In this document: piece by piece, positions 56,601 through 62,685 of the stretch
Layout of the letters: each line of letters starts with the position of its first letter
How positions within the stretch are numbered: position 1 is the first letter of the stretch
Virus record (IMG/VR): IMGVR_UViG_3300036770_002122
Coordinates: 29,198 to 93,197 of that record
DNA: 64,000 bases
Strand: one strand, 5' to 3'
Source: a virus
Notes under the pieces: generated by a model
The model's database searches: none
What the model was told of the DNA's origin: nothing
Seen by the model: the letters and a program-made list of their open reading frames with translations, nothing else
Program-made: the position numbers and the translations under genes

Positions 56601-57275
56601 CGAGGTACAGATGCATTACGCAAACCAGGATATGTATTAGATAAAGCAGTTGGGTTTGATAAGAATGGATTTGCTATATTTAATAGTCCTGAAGATGGTA
56701 AAGAAGCAATGCGTAGACAACTAGAATTAGATGCATTGAAAAGGGGTATGACTGGTAGACAATTGATCAATAAATATGCCCCACCAAGTGACAACAATGA
56801 CACTGACGCATATATAAAAAATACTTTTGGTGAATTAGGATTAGATCCTGATAGTAAGATCAGTCCAGAAGATTTAGAAAAAATTCAACGTTTGATGGTT
56901 AGACAAGAGCATGGCAAAGAAGGCATGAATTTTTACTATCCACAACGTAGACAAATGGTAGCAAAGGTGAACGAAATGGAAATATTACAAAAATTTTTAG
57001 ATAAGAATATTGAAAAGGGTGCAGAAAAATTAGCACAAAAAGAAAAAGAAAAGGCTGCTAAAGAAAGACCAATACCAAATCCTAATGCAGAATATCAAGG
57101 TCCTAAATCAGCAGCATATGATATCAGTTTGCGTAAGCAAAGTGTTGATCCTGTTGATGTTGCAATGGCAGCACTTCCTAAAGATATTGAAGATGCTAAA
57201 AAGTTAAAGCAACAAGCAGGACAGGCACCAAAAGAAAGTTCAATATTAAAAGGAATTAAAGGACACAAATTTTGA
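53628..57275 (+). CDS. Large virion peptidoglycan hydrolase-like protein
   Basis: 1215 residues, starting MSKIFE before Gly. Residues 1-110 are helical; 150-560 are Pro/Ala/Lys linkers with repeated ILGAPGAD units. A beta domain like KOW/SH3 (KGTVVNFDEKTRKTTIKGED) is near 760-805. Residues 885-935 contain a C-terminal LysM half (NQIKNPDLIYPGQKITLP) followed by an N-terminal LysM half (YTVQKGDTLGDIVYNRN). About 983-1110 is a lysozyme-like domain I recall from phage virions (NNPGNLRG, GFAIFNSPEDGKEAMRRQL, NKYAPPSDNNDTDAY). It could locally open the wall during DNA entry. Confidence 0.6.
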   Translation: MSKIFEGLDKAASRQIQNIVRQNPKGSADEKMLLQRYIKTPIVQDFNLSPEEWIGQATKWLASNQNDIKKNYPDVDTSDLIDLATKMYEDFLAMQGQLEEARWKGKVIGGITGGPLGALAADQIEKYMNDPEYAAQVNKKFSDLVNAAKGKAPDTAAPTASQAAEKPAAIPTKDKPRARVNPETGALEPVKTTQPASTKTTKPKATKPKATKKPTPSVEPPQTLGQQIGKKGYEPDVRTWRNVGDKASDVAKVASKTPIGRKLAGLGAAAGIVGGIGSQMYAGIEDKFKELIGKDADKPKPAQAEIPPNKPAASAPNKVETPPPPPQSSQPAVEPESDILGAPGADTAERTTPLDGPTGGTPPIGTSSEPDILGAPGADVSEPNSPIDRDRSRDRSTDAVIPQRPKKIEYDQPEMPFENTDAVAVPQPTGGAVKKVAKTVGKGILPAATALTVGDDYKDLQKRLGSKDYTGAALRGVATTTGLIPHLGAQAVSAGAEGLLAMKDNPEYFKNYKPTSSIGRGIKEGYSAGAVGGTGLGEGDKPPKAGFNKNPHKVGPGTSKDDYEYKNFIPRDRKEKGEEWAIARDIKNVNSRLGKKKPKELNTGFYKNYLGNRPIREEEIDEAGGRLGAINTVAQLFKSIAKGGDPVDMDIQQRQMNALMRKYNIDYKDIGIKKPAAQTPKQTASPDMKPGQYKTWDQTLPSFDDVPAAGQYKTWMPDPLEEVSNFLALKQRDNEFKKIFGTTPLYKEGDKIITKFSDTTPNFKGTVVNFDEKTRKTTIKGEDGTLYFVHAQNLQKVKETINTPGGMGQAYRKLKLKPDEMDEGIAGAVKSGTKRIATMRKYFAGDETAKDPTDTSIQRAWFADPKNQSQLQPKTNQQPQPVKEYDANLISQIAAANQIKNPDLIYPGQKITLPSGDSYTVQKGDTLGDIVYNRNRPAVQEPVIAQPKIEVPKEVPVIEPKAEPRISNRYPDSGVSSDSKFVDVRNNPGNLRGTDALRKPGYVLDKAVGFDKNGFAIFNSPEDGKEAMRRQLELDALKRGMTGRQLINKYAPPSDNNDTDAYIKNTFGELGLDPDSKISPEDLEKIQRLMVRQEHGKEGMNFYYPQRRQMVAKVNEMEILQKFLDKNIEKGAEKLAQKEKEKAAKERPIPNPNAEYQGPKSAAYDISLRKQSVDPVDVAMAALPKDIEDAKKLKQQAGQAPKESSILKGIKGHKF

Positions 57276-57430
57276 CACACTTAAGTGAAAATAATATAAG
57301 TTATTTTGCTCATTTAAAAAGAGCATGGCGTTGGGCATTTATATTATTAGTACATGGAATATTTCCAGAAATTTGGAAAACAAAAGTAAGTGATGAAATT
57401 TGTAAAAAAGATCAGGGGAATAACAAATGA
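57272..57430 (+). CDS. Small membrane protein, DUF6356-like (TTG start)
   Basis: 52 residues starting at TTG 57272, overlapping the stop of the previous gene. The pattern HLKRAWRWAFILLVHGIFPEIW followed by KVSDEIC is that of a short phage membrane protein (one hydrophobic helix and a PEIW-type end) that I associate with DUF6356. Its TGA overlaps the ATG of the next ORF. The function is unknown. Confidence 0.6.
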   Translation: MTHLSENNISYFAHLKRAWRWAFILLVHGIFPEIWKTKVSDEICKKDQGNNK

Positions 57431-57546
57431 GACATTATAAATTTGAAGTACAATGCAAAAGTGGTCAAATTAAAGTATTTGAATGCGATGCAATAAATTT
57501 CCGTGAAGCAAGAAAATTGATGGACGCATTTATACAGGTAAACTGA
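57427..57546 (+). CDS. Small unknown protein (39 residues)
   Basis: Short ORF from ATG 57427, coupled to the previous one (ATGA) and one base before the Dps gene. Sequence MRHYKFEVQCKSGQIKVFEC ends FIQVN: a small beta/alpha unit with two Cys. Translation is likely from its tight position. No function is recognised. Confidence 0.55.
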   Translation: MRHYKFEVQCKSGQIKVFECDAINFREARKLMDAFIQVN

Positions 57547-57547
57547 C

Positions 57548-57988
57548 ATGTTAGCAGACAAATTAAAAGTATTATTAGCAAGTTCATATGCTTTTGTTAT
57601 TAAGGCACAGTATTTTCATTGGAATGTTGAAGGTCCAAACTTCCCGCAATACCATAAATTTTTCGGTAAATTATACGAAGAAGTTTATGCAAGTTTAGAT
57701 CAAACAGCAGAATACATTCGTATACTTGATAGTTATACACCGGGTAGTTTTGAGCGTTACAAAGAATTATCAATACTTCCCGATCAAACTATGGTACCAC
57801 GTGCTGAACTTATGTTTGCTGAATTGCAGAGCGACAACGAATTATTATTAAGTTTATTACAAGAATGCTTTGTCATAGCCGGTGAAGAGAATCAAAGAGG
57901 CATTGAAAATTATCTAGCAGAACGAATTGATGCTCATGGCAAACATGGTTGGATGATTAAGAGCGTTCTTAAAAAAGATAGACAGTAA
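57548..57988 (+). CDS. dps: Dps-like ferritin-family protein
   Basis: 146 residues, normal Dps length. The ferritin-like four-helix bundle is visible; residues 20-50 read AQYFHWNVEGPNFPQYHKFF ... YEEVYASLDQTAE, with the HWNV and the downstream Asp/Glu that form the interface iron site. Dps binds iron, guards DNA from peroxide, and sometimes condenses DNA. It could protect phage DNA or handle iron with the IscA-like protein; both are inference. It sits inside the cluster of possible packaged proteins. Confidence 0.85.
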   Translation: MLADKLKVLLASSYAFVIKAQYFHWNVEGPNFPQYHKFFGKLYEEVYASLDQTAEYIRILDSYTPGSFERYKELSILPDQTMVPRAELMFAELQSDNELLLSLLQECFVIAGEENQRGIENYLAERIDAHGKHGWMIKSVLKKDRQ

Positions 57989-57992
57989 TGAA

Positions 57993-58565
57993 ATGCGCAT
58001 ACGTGATCTTACTAATGAGGCAAGTCCAAATACACTAGAAGGAAGTTTAACAGACGATCTAGTGACTAGTAAGCAATGGTTGGCAAATAAGTTAAAAGAA
58101 GGTTTAGGTAATAAATGCGCAAGAACTATCTATGTATTAGGTAGTTGGTATGGTAATCTAGCATATATCTTACAAAAAGCCGGCATCGTCTTTGATCATA
58201 TCGTATTGATAGATATTGACGATAAAGTATTAAAGACCAGCGAACGTTTATTAAGACCATTATTTAATAATGGTCAATTAATATTTTTACATACAGATGC
58301 CAAAGATGTAGTTTATGATAAACCCGGTATAGTAATCAACACAAGCATCAATGATATGAGTACAGATTGGTACGATGCTGTGCCAGAAGGTATGCCGGTC
58401 GTTGTCCAAGGTCGTGATAGTGTCAGTGGTAGTAAAACTAAAATTGCTGATATGGAACAGTTTGATGATATGTTTCCAATGACTAGCATAAACTATCTAG
58501 GTAAAAAAGAACTGGAAGATCCAGAAACAGATTACACTCGCTATATGAAGATTGGTAGAAAATAA
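57993..58565 (+). CDS. Methyltransferase-fold protein, likely packaged
   Basis: 190 residues. It begins MRIRDLTNE before Ala, matching the targeting-peptide pattern. The core is a SAM-type Rossmann fold: TIYVLGSWYGNLAYILQ (motif I), HIVLIDIDDKVL (motif II, acidic end) and GIVINTSINDMSTDW (motif IV-like). The substrate is unknown. It starts four bases after the Dps gene and overlaps the kinase-like gene by one base. Methyl transfer to a host or phage molecule after injection is an inference from the N-terminus. Confidence 0.6.
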   Translation: MRIRDLTNEASPNTLEGSLTDDLVTSKQWLANKLKEGLGNKCARTIYVLGSWYGNLAYILQKAGIVFDHIVLIDIDDKVLKTSERLLRPLFNNGQLIFLHTDAKDVVYDKPGIVINTSINDMSTDWYDAVPEGMPVVVQGRDSVSGSKTKIADMEQFDDMFPMTSINYLGKKELEDPETDYTRYMKIGRK

Positions 58566-59290
58566 TGCGTAGTAATGAATTCATATCAGAAAAATGGTCT
58601 GCGAAGTACAAGCGCAGTATCAACTGTAACAATCCAAAAGGATTCAGTCAACGTGCCCATTGTCAAGGACGTAAGAAAACTAATGAAGAATCAGTTGACG
58701 AAGTACGCAGGGATAAATTGGGTAAAGATGTCAATGCTAGATTTCGTGATGCAGGCTATAAAAAAGTAGGATCGGGCATAGATGCAAACGTATGGATGAA
58801 AGATTTGGGTACCGTAGTAAAAGTAATTATGCCCGAACTTGACCCAGATATGAGCATCAATCGTATGCAGACGTTTTATCAGTTTGCTAAACAACATCCA
58901 GAAATAGAAAATTTGCCCAGATTTAAAAAAGTAAACGGACGAGAGTTTTTAAAGTTTAATTTGGGTGGCGTTCCATTTATACAGTTTAATATGGAACAAC
59001 TTTATCCCATTAAAAAGGGCTCATTGGATGAATATGTTGTATGGTTTTTGTCGGGAGAGATTGACAAAAGTTGGAATACAGCATATAATAACTTAATTAA
59101 TTTTCCAGATTTTCGTAAAAAATTCAAAAACATCGACCTTGATAGTTTACAGACATACAAGAAGTTTTTTCAAGTGTTTAGTTTGCTTTACAAATTAGGT
59201 AGAAAAAACAAGTGGGGTTGGGATGCACATACTGAAAACGTGATGAAACGCGGTGACGGCACATTAGTCGTTACTGATCCCTGGGCATAA
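58565..59290 (+). CDS. Kinase-like protein with capsid-targeting-type start
   Basis: 241 residues. It starts MRSNEFISE before Lys, the T4 internal-protein pattern, then a Cys module (INCNNPKGFSQRAHCQGRKK, residues 19-38). From residue 65 it has a kinase-like layout: GSGIDANVW (Gly loop), VVKVIMP (beta-3 Lys), then near the end WDAHTENV (catalytic Asp220 and Asn225) and VVTDPW (Asp238, DFG-like). The protein stops three residues after Asp238, so a C-lobe is missing. It could phosphorylate a protein or small molecule, or be a non-catalytic relative. Confidence 0.6.
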   Translation: MRSNEFISEKWSAKYKRSINCNNPKGFSQRAHCQGRKKTNEESVDEVRRDKLGKDVNARFRDAGYKKVGSGIDANVWMKDLGTVVKVIMPELDPDMSINRMQTFYQFAKQHPEIENLPRFKKVNGREFLKFNLGGVPFIQFNMEQLYPIKKGSLDEYVVWFLSGEIDKSWNTAYNNLINFPDFRKKFKNIDLDSLQTYKKFFQVFSLLYKLGRKNKWGWDAHTENVMKRGDGTLVVTDPWA

Positions 59291-59293
59291 ATA
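59286..59293 (+). promoter_or_regulatory. T4-type late promoter (CATAAATA)
   Basis: CATAAATA overlaps the kinase-like stop, 24 bases before the ATG at 59318; TTGAGGAA is the SD. Confidence 0.55.
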
Positions 59294-59317
59294 TATACAT
59301 ATAGTTGAGGAATTATT

Positions 59318-59707
59318 ATGAAGATTTTTGAAGTTATTGAAGCAAAGAAACTTGCAGGAAGTCAGGATGATCTTGACGATGTTATGGATAAGCCAGAAGA
59401 TCCAGATGCTGATAAAGTTCCTCACATTTTAATGCAATTGCGTAAAGCATTGGATGTTGACGGTAATTATCCTATTACTTTTAAAGATGGTAAGAAAGCA
59501 AAGTTGGGTATGCCTGAAATTGTTATGTTTGTCAAAAAGTATATGGGTCTAAATCCACAAGACAAAGAAGCATTACAAACACAAGCAAGTAATAGTCTAG
59601 AAGGCTTCATGGCTGCACTAAAGCAAGATTTCAAGAAACCAGAACTACCAAAAATCAAGGGTAGTCGTTATATGACTGGCTTTGCAGGAGACTTAGACGA
59701 CAAATGA
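59318..59707 (+). CDS. Unknown protein with capsid-targeting-type start
   Basis: 129 residues. It begins MKIFEVIE before Ala, then a highly acidic stretch (DDLDDVMDKPEDPDADK), followed by a helical domain (PHILMQLRKALDVDGNYPI, EIVMFVKKYMGLNPQDKEAL). This is a common phage layout that I recall without a function. It is coupled to the secreted nuclease gene by a four-base overlap. Confidence 0.6.
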   Translation: MKIFEVIEAKKLAGSQDDLDDVMDKPEDPDADKVPHILMQLRKALDVDGNYPITFKDGKKAKLGMPEIVMFVKKYMGLNPQDKEALQTQASNSLEGFMAALKQDFKKPELPKIKGSRYMTGFAGDLDDK

Positions 59708-60132
59708 AAAAGTTACTAATTTTGGCATTAGCCGCATTATCAGCGAGTGTATCAGCACAAACTCTATACAACTATAAAGTTGTCAAGGTAAGTGACGGTG
59801 ACACAATACAGTTTGAAGCACCATTTATGCAACAATATCTAGGTCTAAAGCCAGTATTGGCATTGCGTGTATTGGGTGTTGACACACCAGAGAAAGGTGG
59901 TCGCGCACAATGTCCTAGTGAAAATGAACTAGCACAAAAGGCTAGCGCATTCACTAAAGATGCGGTAGCAAAAGCAAAGACAATTCAATTTGAAATCAAA
60001 GACCACGATAAGTTTGGTGGTCGTGTATTGGGCGATGTATTTGTAGACGGCCAACGTTTATCAGAACTATTGATCAAAAATGGTTATGCCCGTGCTTACT
60101 TTGGTGAAAAGAAGCAGAGTTGGTGTAACTAA
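59704..60132 (+). CDS. Secreted staphylococcal nuclease-like protein
   Basis: 142 residues. A clear signal peptide (MKKLLILALAALSASVSAQ, cut after SVSA) leads an SNase fold: YKVVKVSDGDTIQFEAP, LRVLGVDTPEKGG (catalytic Arg and Asp), DHDKFGGRVLGDVFVDGQ and LIKNGYARAYFG. It would be exported and cut nucleic acid in the periplasm or outside. Two Cys, one of them two residues from the C-terminus, could form a disulfide. Possible jobs: recycle host DNA, or destroy competing incoming DNA. Confidence 0.85.
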   Translation: MKKLLILALAALSASVSAQTLYNYKVVKVSDGDTIQFEAPFMQQYLGLKPVLALRVLGVDTPEKGGRAQCPSENELAQKASAFTKDAVAKAKTIQFEIKDHDKFGGRVLGDVFVDGQRLSELLIKNGYARAYFGEKKQSWCN

Positions 60133-60146
60133 TAGGAGATTCTATT

Positions 60147-60290
60147 ATGTTAGAAACACTATTTTGGATACTAGTCGGTGCATTCATTGGTTGGAACTTC
60201 CCTCAACCTAGTTTTGCAAAATCATTTCAAGAAAAATATTTGCAAAAACATATTGATAAAGTAAAAGCATTTTTACCTTTCTTCAAATAA
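60147..60290 (+). CDS. Small membrane protein (47 residues)
   Basis: Starts at ATG 60147 with AGGAGA ten bases before. The N-terminal 18 residues (MLETLFWILVGAFIGWNF) form one hydrophobic segment, followed by a Lys-rich amphipathic end (LQKHIDKVKAFLPFFK). A single-helix membrane protein, possibly lysis-related or a small inhibitor. No family is recognised. Confidence 0.55.
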   Translation: MLETLFWILVGAFIGWNFPQPSFAKSFQEKYLQKHIDKVKAFLPFFK

Positions 60291-60294
60291 GTTA

Positions 60295-60323
60295 TTGACT
60301 TTATAATAGTGTGATCATATAAT
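60295..60323 (+). promoter_or_regulatory. Sigma70 early promoter (TTGACT-17-TATAAT)
   Basis: TTGACT at 60295-60300, a 17-base spacer and a perfect TATAAT at 60318-60323, then six bases to the ATG at 60330; one of the clearest promoters here, with a predicted leaderless mRNA. Confidence 0.8.
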
Positions 60324-60329
60324 AACTAT

Positions 60330-60548
60330 ATGAATCACAAACCTAAACAACTCACTAAAAAAGTTTATGAAATTGCCCTCAATGCAGGGGGCAGTTTTTA
60401 CCCCGAAGTCAATACTGACACACTACAAAGATTTGCCGAAGGCATTATAGAAGAATGCGCTAAAGTTGCTGCTAGCGACCATCACTATCCTTACAAAGAT
60501 TTCGGTGACAAGATTCGCGCACATTTTGGACTAAAGGATTACGTATGA
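60330..60548 (+). CDS. Small phage protein of a common type, unknown function
   Basis: 72 residues. The pattern LQRFAEGIIEECAKVAASD ... KIRAHFGL is widespread in small phage and prophage proteins with unknown role. It is the first gene of an early operon with 60545, 60745 and 60833, which overlap one another. Confidence 0.6.
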   Translation: MNHKPKQLTKKVYEIALNAGGSFYPEVNTDTLQRFAEGIIEECAKVAASDHHYPYKDFGDKIRAHFGLKDYV

Positions 60549-60748
60549 CAACTATTATTGCTGAACCAGAATTCAAATTCAAAGTAGGCGACTTTGTTCG
60601 CAAAGTTGGCGGCAGTTATCAAGCCGATGGCTTTATTGTAGGCATCGCTGTGACTACAATGGGTCAGGTACGATATGTATTTGAGTTTGAAACATTTCCG
60701 GGCATGTTACATATCTTCAACGAGAGTCAGTTAGAAAAGAAATTATGA
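60545..60748 (+). CDS. Small SH3-like protein, unknown function
   Basis: 67 residues, beta-rich (FKVGDFVRKVGGSYQADGFI, VRYVFEF, MLHIFNESQL), resembling small SH3-barrel phage proteins. It overlaps the previous stop and the next ATG (ATGA) by four bases each. Confidence 0.55.
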   Translation: MTTIIAEPEFKFKVGDFVRKVGGSYQADGFIVGIAVTTMGQVRYVFEFETFPGMLHIFNESQLEKKL

Positions 60749-60849
60749 AAAATTTGCTTCAATATAAAGTAAAATATAAAACTTTTGTAGTAATTATCTT
60801 ATCAATAACCTTGCTATTAGGACTATTAGTGTATGTTAGTCAGGCCTAA
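60745..60849 (+). CDS. Tiny membrane protein (34 residues)
   Basis: ATG 60745 overlaps the stop of the previous gene. MKNLLQYKVKYKTFVVI, then a hydrophobic helix (ILSITLLLGLLVYV), then SQA. A basic N-terminus before one transmembrane helix. Coupled on both sides, so likely real. Function unknown. Confidence 0.5.
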   Translation: MKNLLQYKVKYKTFVVIILSITLLLGLLVYVSQA

Positions 60850-61003
60850 GCCAGAGTGGGACGATCTTGATATCTATGATCGTGAGGCTGCTGAAATACG
60901 CAGGGCTTTGCGTCAAATTGATTTAGAACAATGGGTACAAGATTTATCTACACTTGACCCTGAATTGTTTAGTCAACTAAAACATAAACTAAACAAATAC
61001 TGA
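60833..61003 (+). CDS. Small acidic helical protein (56 residues)
   Basis: ATG 60833 lies inside the end of the 60745 ORF, in another frame. Sequence starts MLVRPKPEWDDLDIYDREAA and is helical and acidic throughout, ending KHKLNKY. Likely the last gene of the early operon. Function unknown. Confidence 0.5.
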   Translation: MLVRPKPEWDDLDIYDREAAEIRRALRQIDLEQWVQDLSTLDPELFSQLKHKLNKY

Positions 61004-61024
61004 TATATTTCATATCCATATTAT

Positions 61025-61032
61025 CATAAATA
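61025..61032 (+). promoter_or_regulatory. T4-type late promoter (CATAAATA)
   Basis: CATAAATATTACTATA, 105 bases before the 61138 gene. The leader carries a hairpin and a short ORF. Confidence 0.55.
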
Positions 61033-61047
61033 TTACTATATAAAAGT

Positions 61048-61079
61048 CTATCCTAACTAATAAAAATAATAAGGGATAG
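61048..61079 (+). promoter_or_regulatory. Leader hairpin covering an SD
   Basis: CTATCC (61048-61053) pairs with GGATAG (61074-61079); the right arm contains the SD-like AAGGGATAG for the leader ORF at 61082. The pairing would hide that SD. Confidence 0.4.
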
Positions 61080-61081
61080 CA

Positions 61082-61141
61082 TTGAGTCGTTGCTGGATCC
61101 ATAACTGGGCGAAGCGAAGGCGTATAGGAATATTACAATGA
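61082..61141 (+). CDS. Possible 19-residue leader peptide ORF (TTG start)
   Basis: TTG 61082 with AAGGGA upstream opens a reading frame MSRCWIHNWAKRRRIGILQ whose TGA overlaps the ATG at 61138 (ATGA), so translation could be coupled to the Asn/Thr-rich protein. Cys/Trp and Arg-rich content is striking, but chance cannot be excluded. Confidence 0.35.
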   Translation: MSRCWIHNWAKRRRIGILQ

Positions 61142-62685
61142 ATCTATCCAAGAAGTTCGTTGTCTGGGCTATGATAAGCCTCGGCACAATTTCCGTTGCC
61201 TATGGTCAGGCTACAGAAACTATTAGTACAGTAACAACTACTAATACAACTACCACAACCAACACAAATAACAATACAAATACCACAACGGAAACAACAA
61301 ACAATACCAATACAAATACAAATGTGAATACTACCACTAGTACAACAACTAGTGATAATACCAACACAAATTTCAATACAAATACTAGTACTAATACCAA
61401 TACTAACACTAATACGAATGTGAATACCAACACAACTACTAGTGATAACACAAATACTAATTTCAATACAAATACTAGTACCAACACAAACACTAATACT
61501 AATGTGAACACAAACACAAGTACTAGTGACAATACTAATACTAACTTCAATACTAGTACTAGTACCAATACTAACACCAATGTGAATACAAATAACACTA
61601 CTAGTGATAATACTAATACTAATTTCAATACGAATAATACTACTAGTACAAACACTAATAATAATACAAACAACACAACGGTCAATAGTACAAATACTAA
61701 TACTAACAATAACAACAATGTGAATACTAGTACCAGTACTAATACTAACAATAACACAAACAACAACACAAATACCAACTATAATATCAATAGTGGTACA
61801 CAGACATTCAACAATAATAACAATACAACTAGTAACAATACCAATACCAATTTGAACACAAACAATACTACAATCAATAGTAATAATGTGAACACAAATA
61901 ACAATACTAGTACAGTTACTAGCAACAATACCAACACAAATAACAGCACGATCAATAGCAACAACACAAATAATAACAACAATGTGTCGGTATCAACAAA
62001 CACTAATAATAACAATAGTGTAAGCACAAATACAAACAATAATAACAATGTCAATACCACTACTAGCAACAACACTAATGTCAATAAAAATGAAAGTGTT
62101 TCAACTAGTAACAATAATAATGTCAATGTCAGCACAAGCACAGCAGTGAACAAAAACGAGAATGTGAACAAGAGCGAAAGCACTAGTCAAAGCAATGTAA
62201 AGACAGAAAACACAAACACAAACATCAACCGTAATGAAAACATCACAAAGGTAGAGCAAGAAATCAAGGCTCCACCAGCAAGTGCTATCGCTCCAATGAT
62301 CAGCACATATAGCCAAGATGTTTGCGTGAGTGGTGTCAGCGGTGCTGTTCAGACACAAGTTATTGGTATGAGCGCAGGTAAGGCTGTGCGTGACATGAAC
62401 TGCGAACGCTTGAAGTTATCCAAAACTCTTTACGATATGGGTATGAAAGTAGCAGCAGTTTCACTAATGTGCCAAGATGAGCGTGTATTCAAGGCTATGG
62501 AAATGGCAGGTACACCTTGCCCATATATGGGTAAAATTGGTAAGGACGCCACACAACAGTGGACTGAAAATAAACAAGAACGTCCAGATCAAAAGAAAGG
62601 TTGGTTCCGTAGTATTTTCGGCAGTAATGACGAGACTAAAGCAGAAAATACAGAAGAGATGCCACTAGCGGATCCAGTAGGATGA
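61138..62685 (+). CDS. Secreted Asn/Thr-rich repeat protein with C-terminal domain
   Basis: 515 residues. A signal peptide (KKFVVWAMISLGTISVAYGQ) is followed by about 340 residues of almost only Asn, Thr, Ser and Val (TNTNTNVNTNT-type units), then a conserved-looking 140-residue domain with four Cys (YSQDVCVSGVSGAVQTQVIG, RDMNCERLKLSKTLYDMGMK, AAVSLMCQDERVF, GTPCPYMGKIG) and an acidic tail. I recall the C-terminal domain from T4-like marine phages. The repeat could form a flexible or amyloid-like stalk on the host surface. Coupled to the nidogen-like gene by ATGA. Confidence 0.75.
   Translation: MNLSKKFVVWAMISLGTISVAYGQATETISTVTTTNTTTTTNTNNNTNTTTETTNNTNTNTNVNTTTSTTTSDNTNTNFNTNTSTNTNTNTNTNVNTNTTTSDNTNTNFNTNTSTNTNTNTNVNTNTSTSDNTNTNFNTSTSTNTNTNVNTNNTTSDNTNTNFNTNNTTSTNTNNNTNNTTVNSTNTNTNNNNNVNTSTSTNTNNNTNNNTNTNYNINSGTQTFNNNNNTTSNNTNTNLNTNNTTINSNNVNTNNNTSTVTSNNTNTNNSTINSNNTNNNNNVSVSTNTNNNNSVSTNTNNNNNVNTTTSNNTNVNKNESVSTSNNNNVNVSTSTAVNKNENVNKSESTSQSNVKTENTNTNINRNENITKVEQEIKAPPASAIAPMISTYSQDVCVSGVSGAVQTQVIGMSAGKAVRDMNCERLKLSKTLYDMGMKVAAVSLMCQDERVFKAMEMAGTPCPYMGKIGKDATQQWTENKQERPDQKKGWFRSIFGSNDETKAENTEEMPLADPVG
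61230..62230 (+). repeat. 1-kb low-complexity Asn/Thr coding repeat
   Basis: Codons AAT/AAC and ACA/ACT/ACC alternate for about a kilobase, with larger units such as AATACTAATTTCAATACAAA recurring about every 70-100 bases. Codon choice varies within units, so selection appears to act on the protein rather than on exact DNA copies. Confidence 0.85.

Noticed and set aside
61206-62183. Long leftward ORFs opposite the Asn/Thr repeat
   Set aside because: Val/Leu runs are just the complement of Asn/Thr codons; no start signals.
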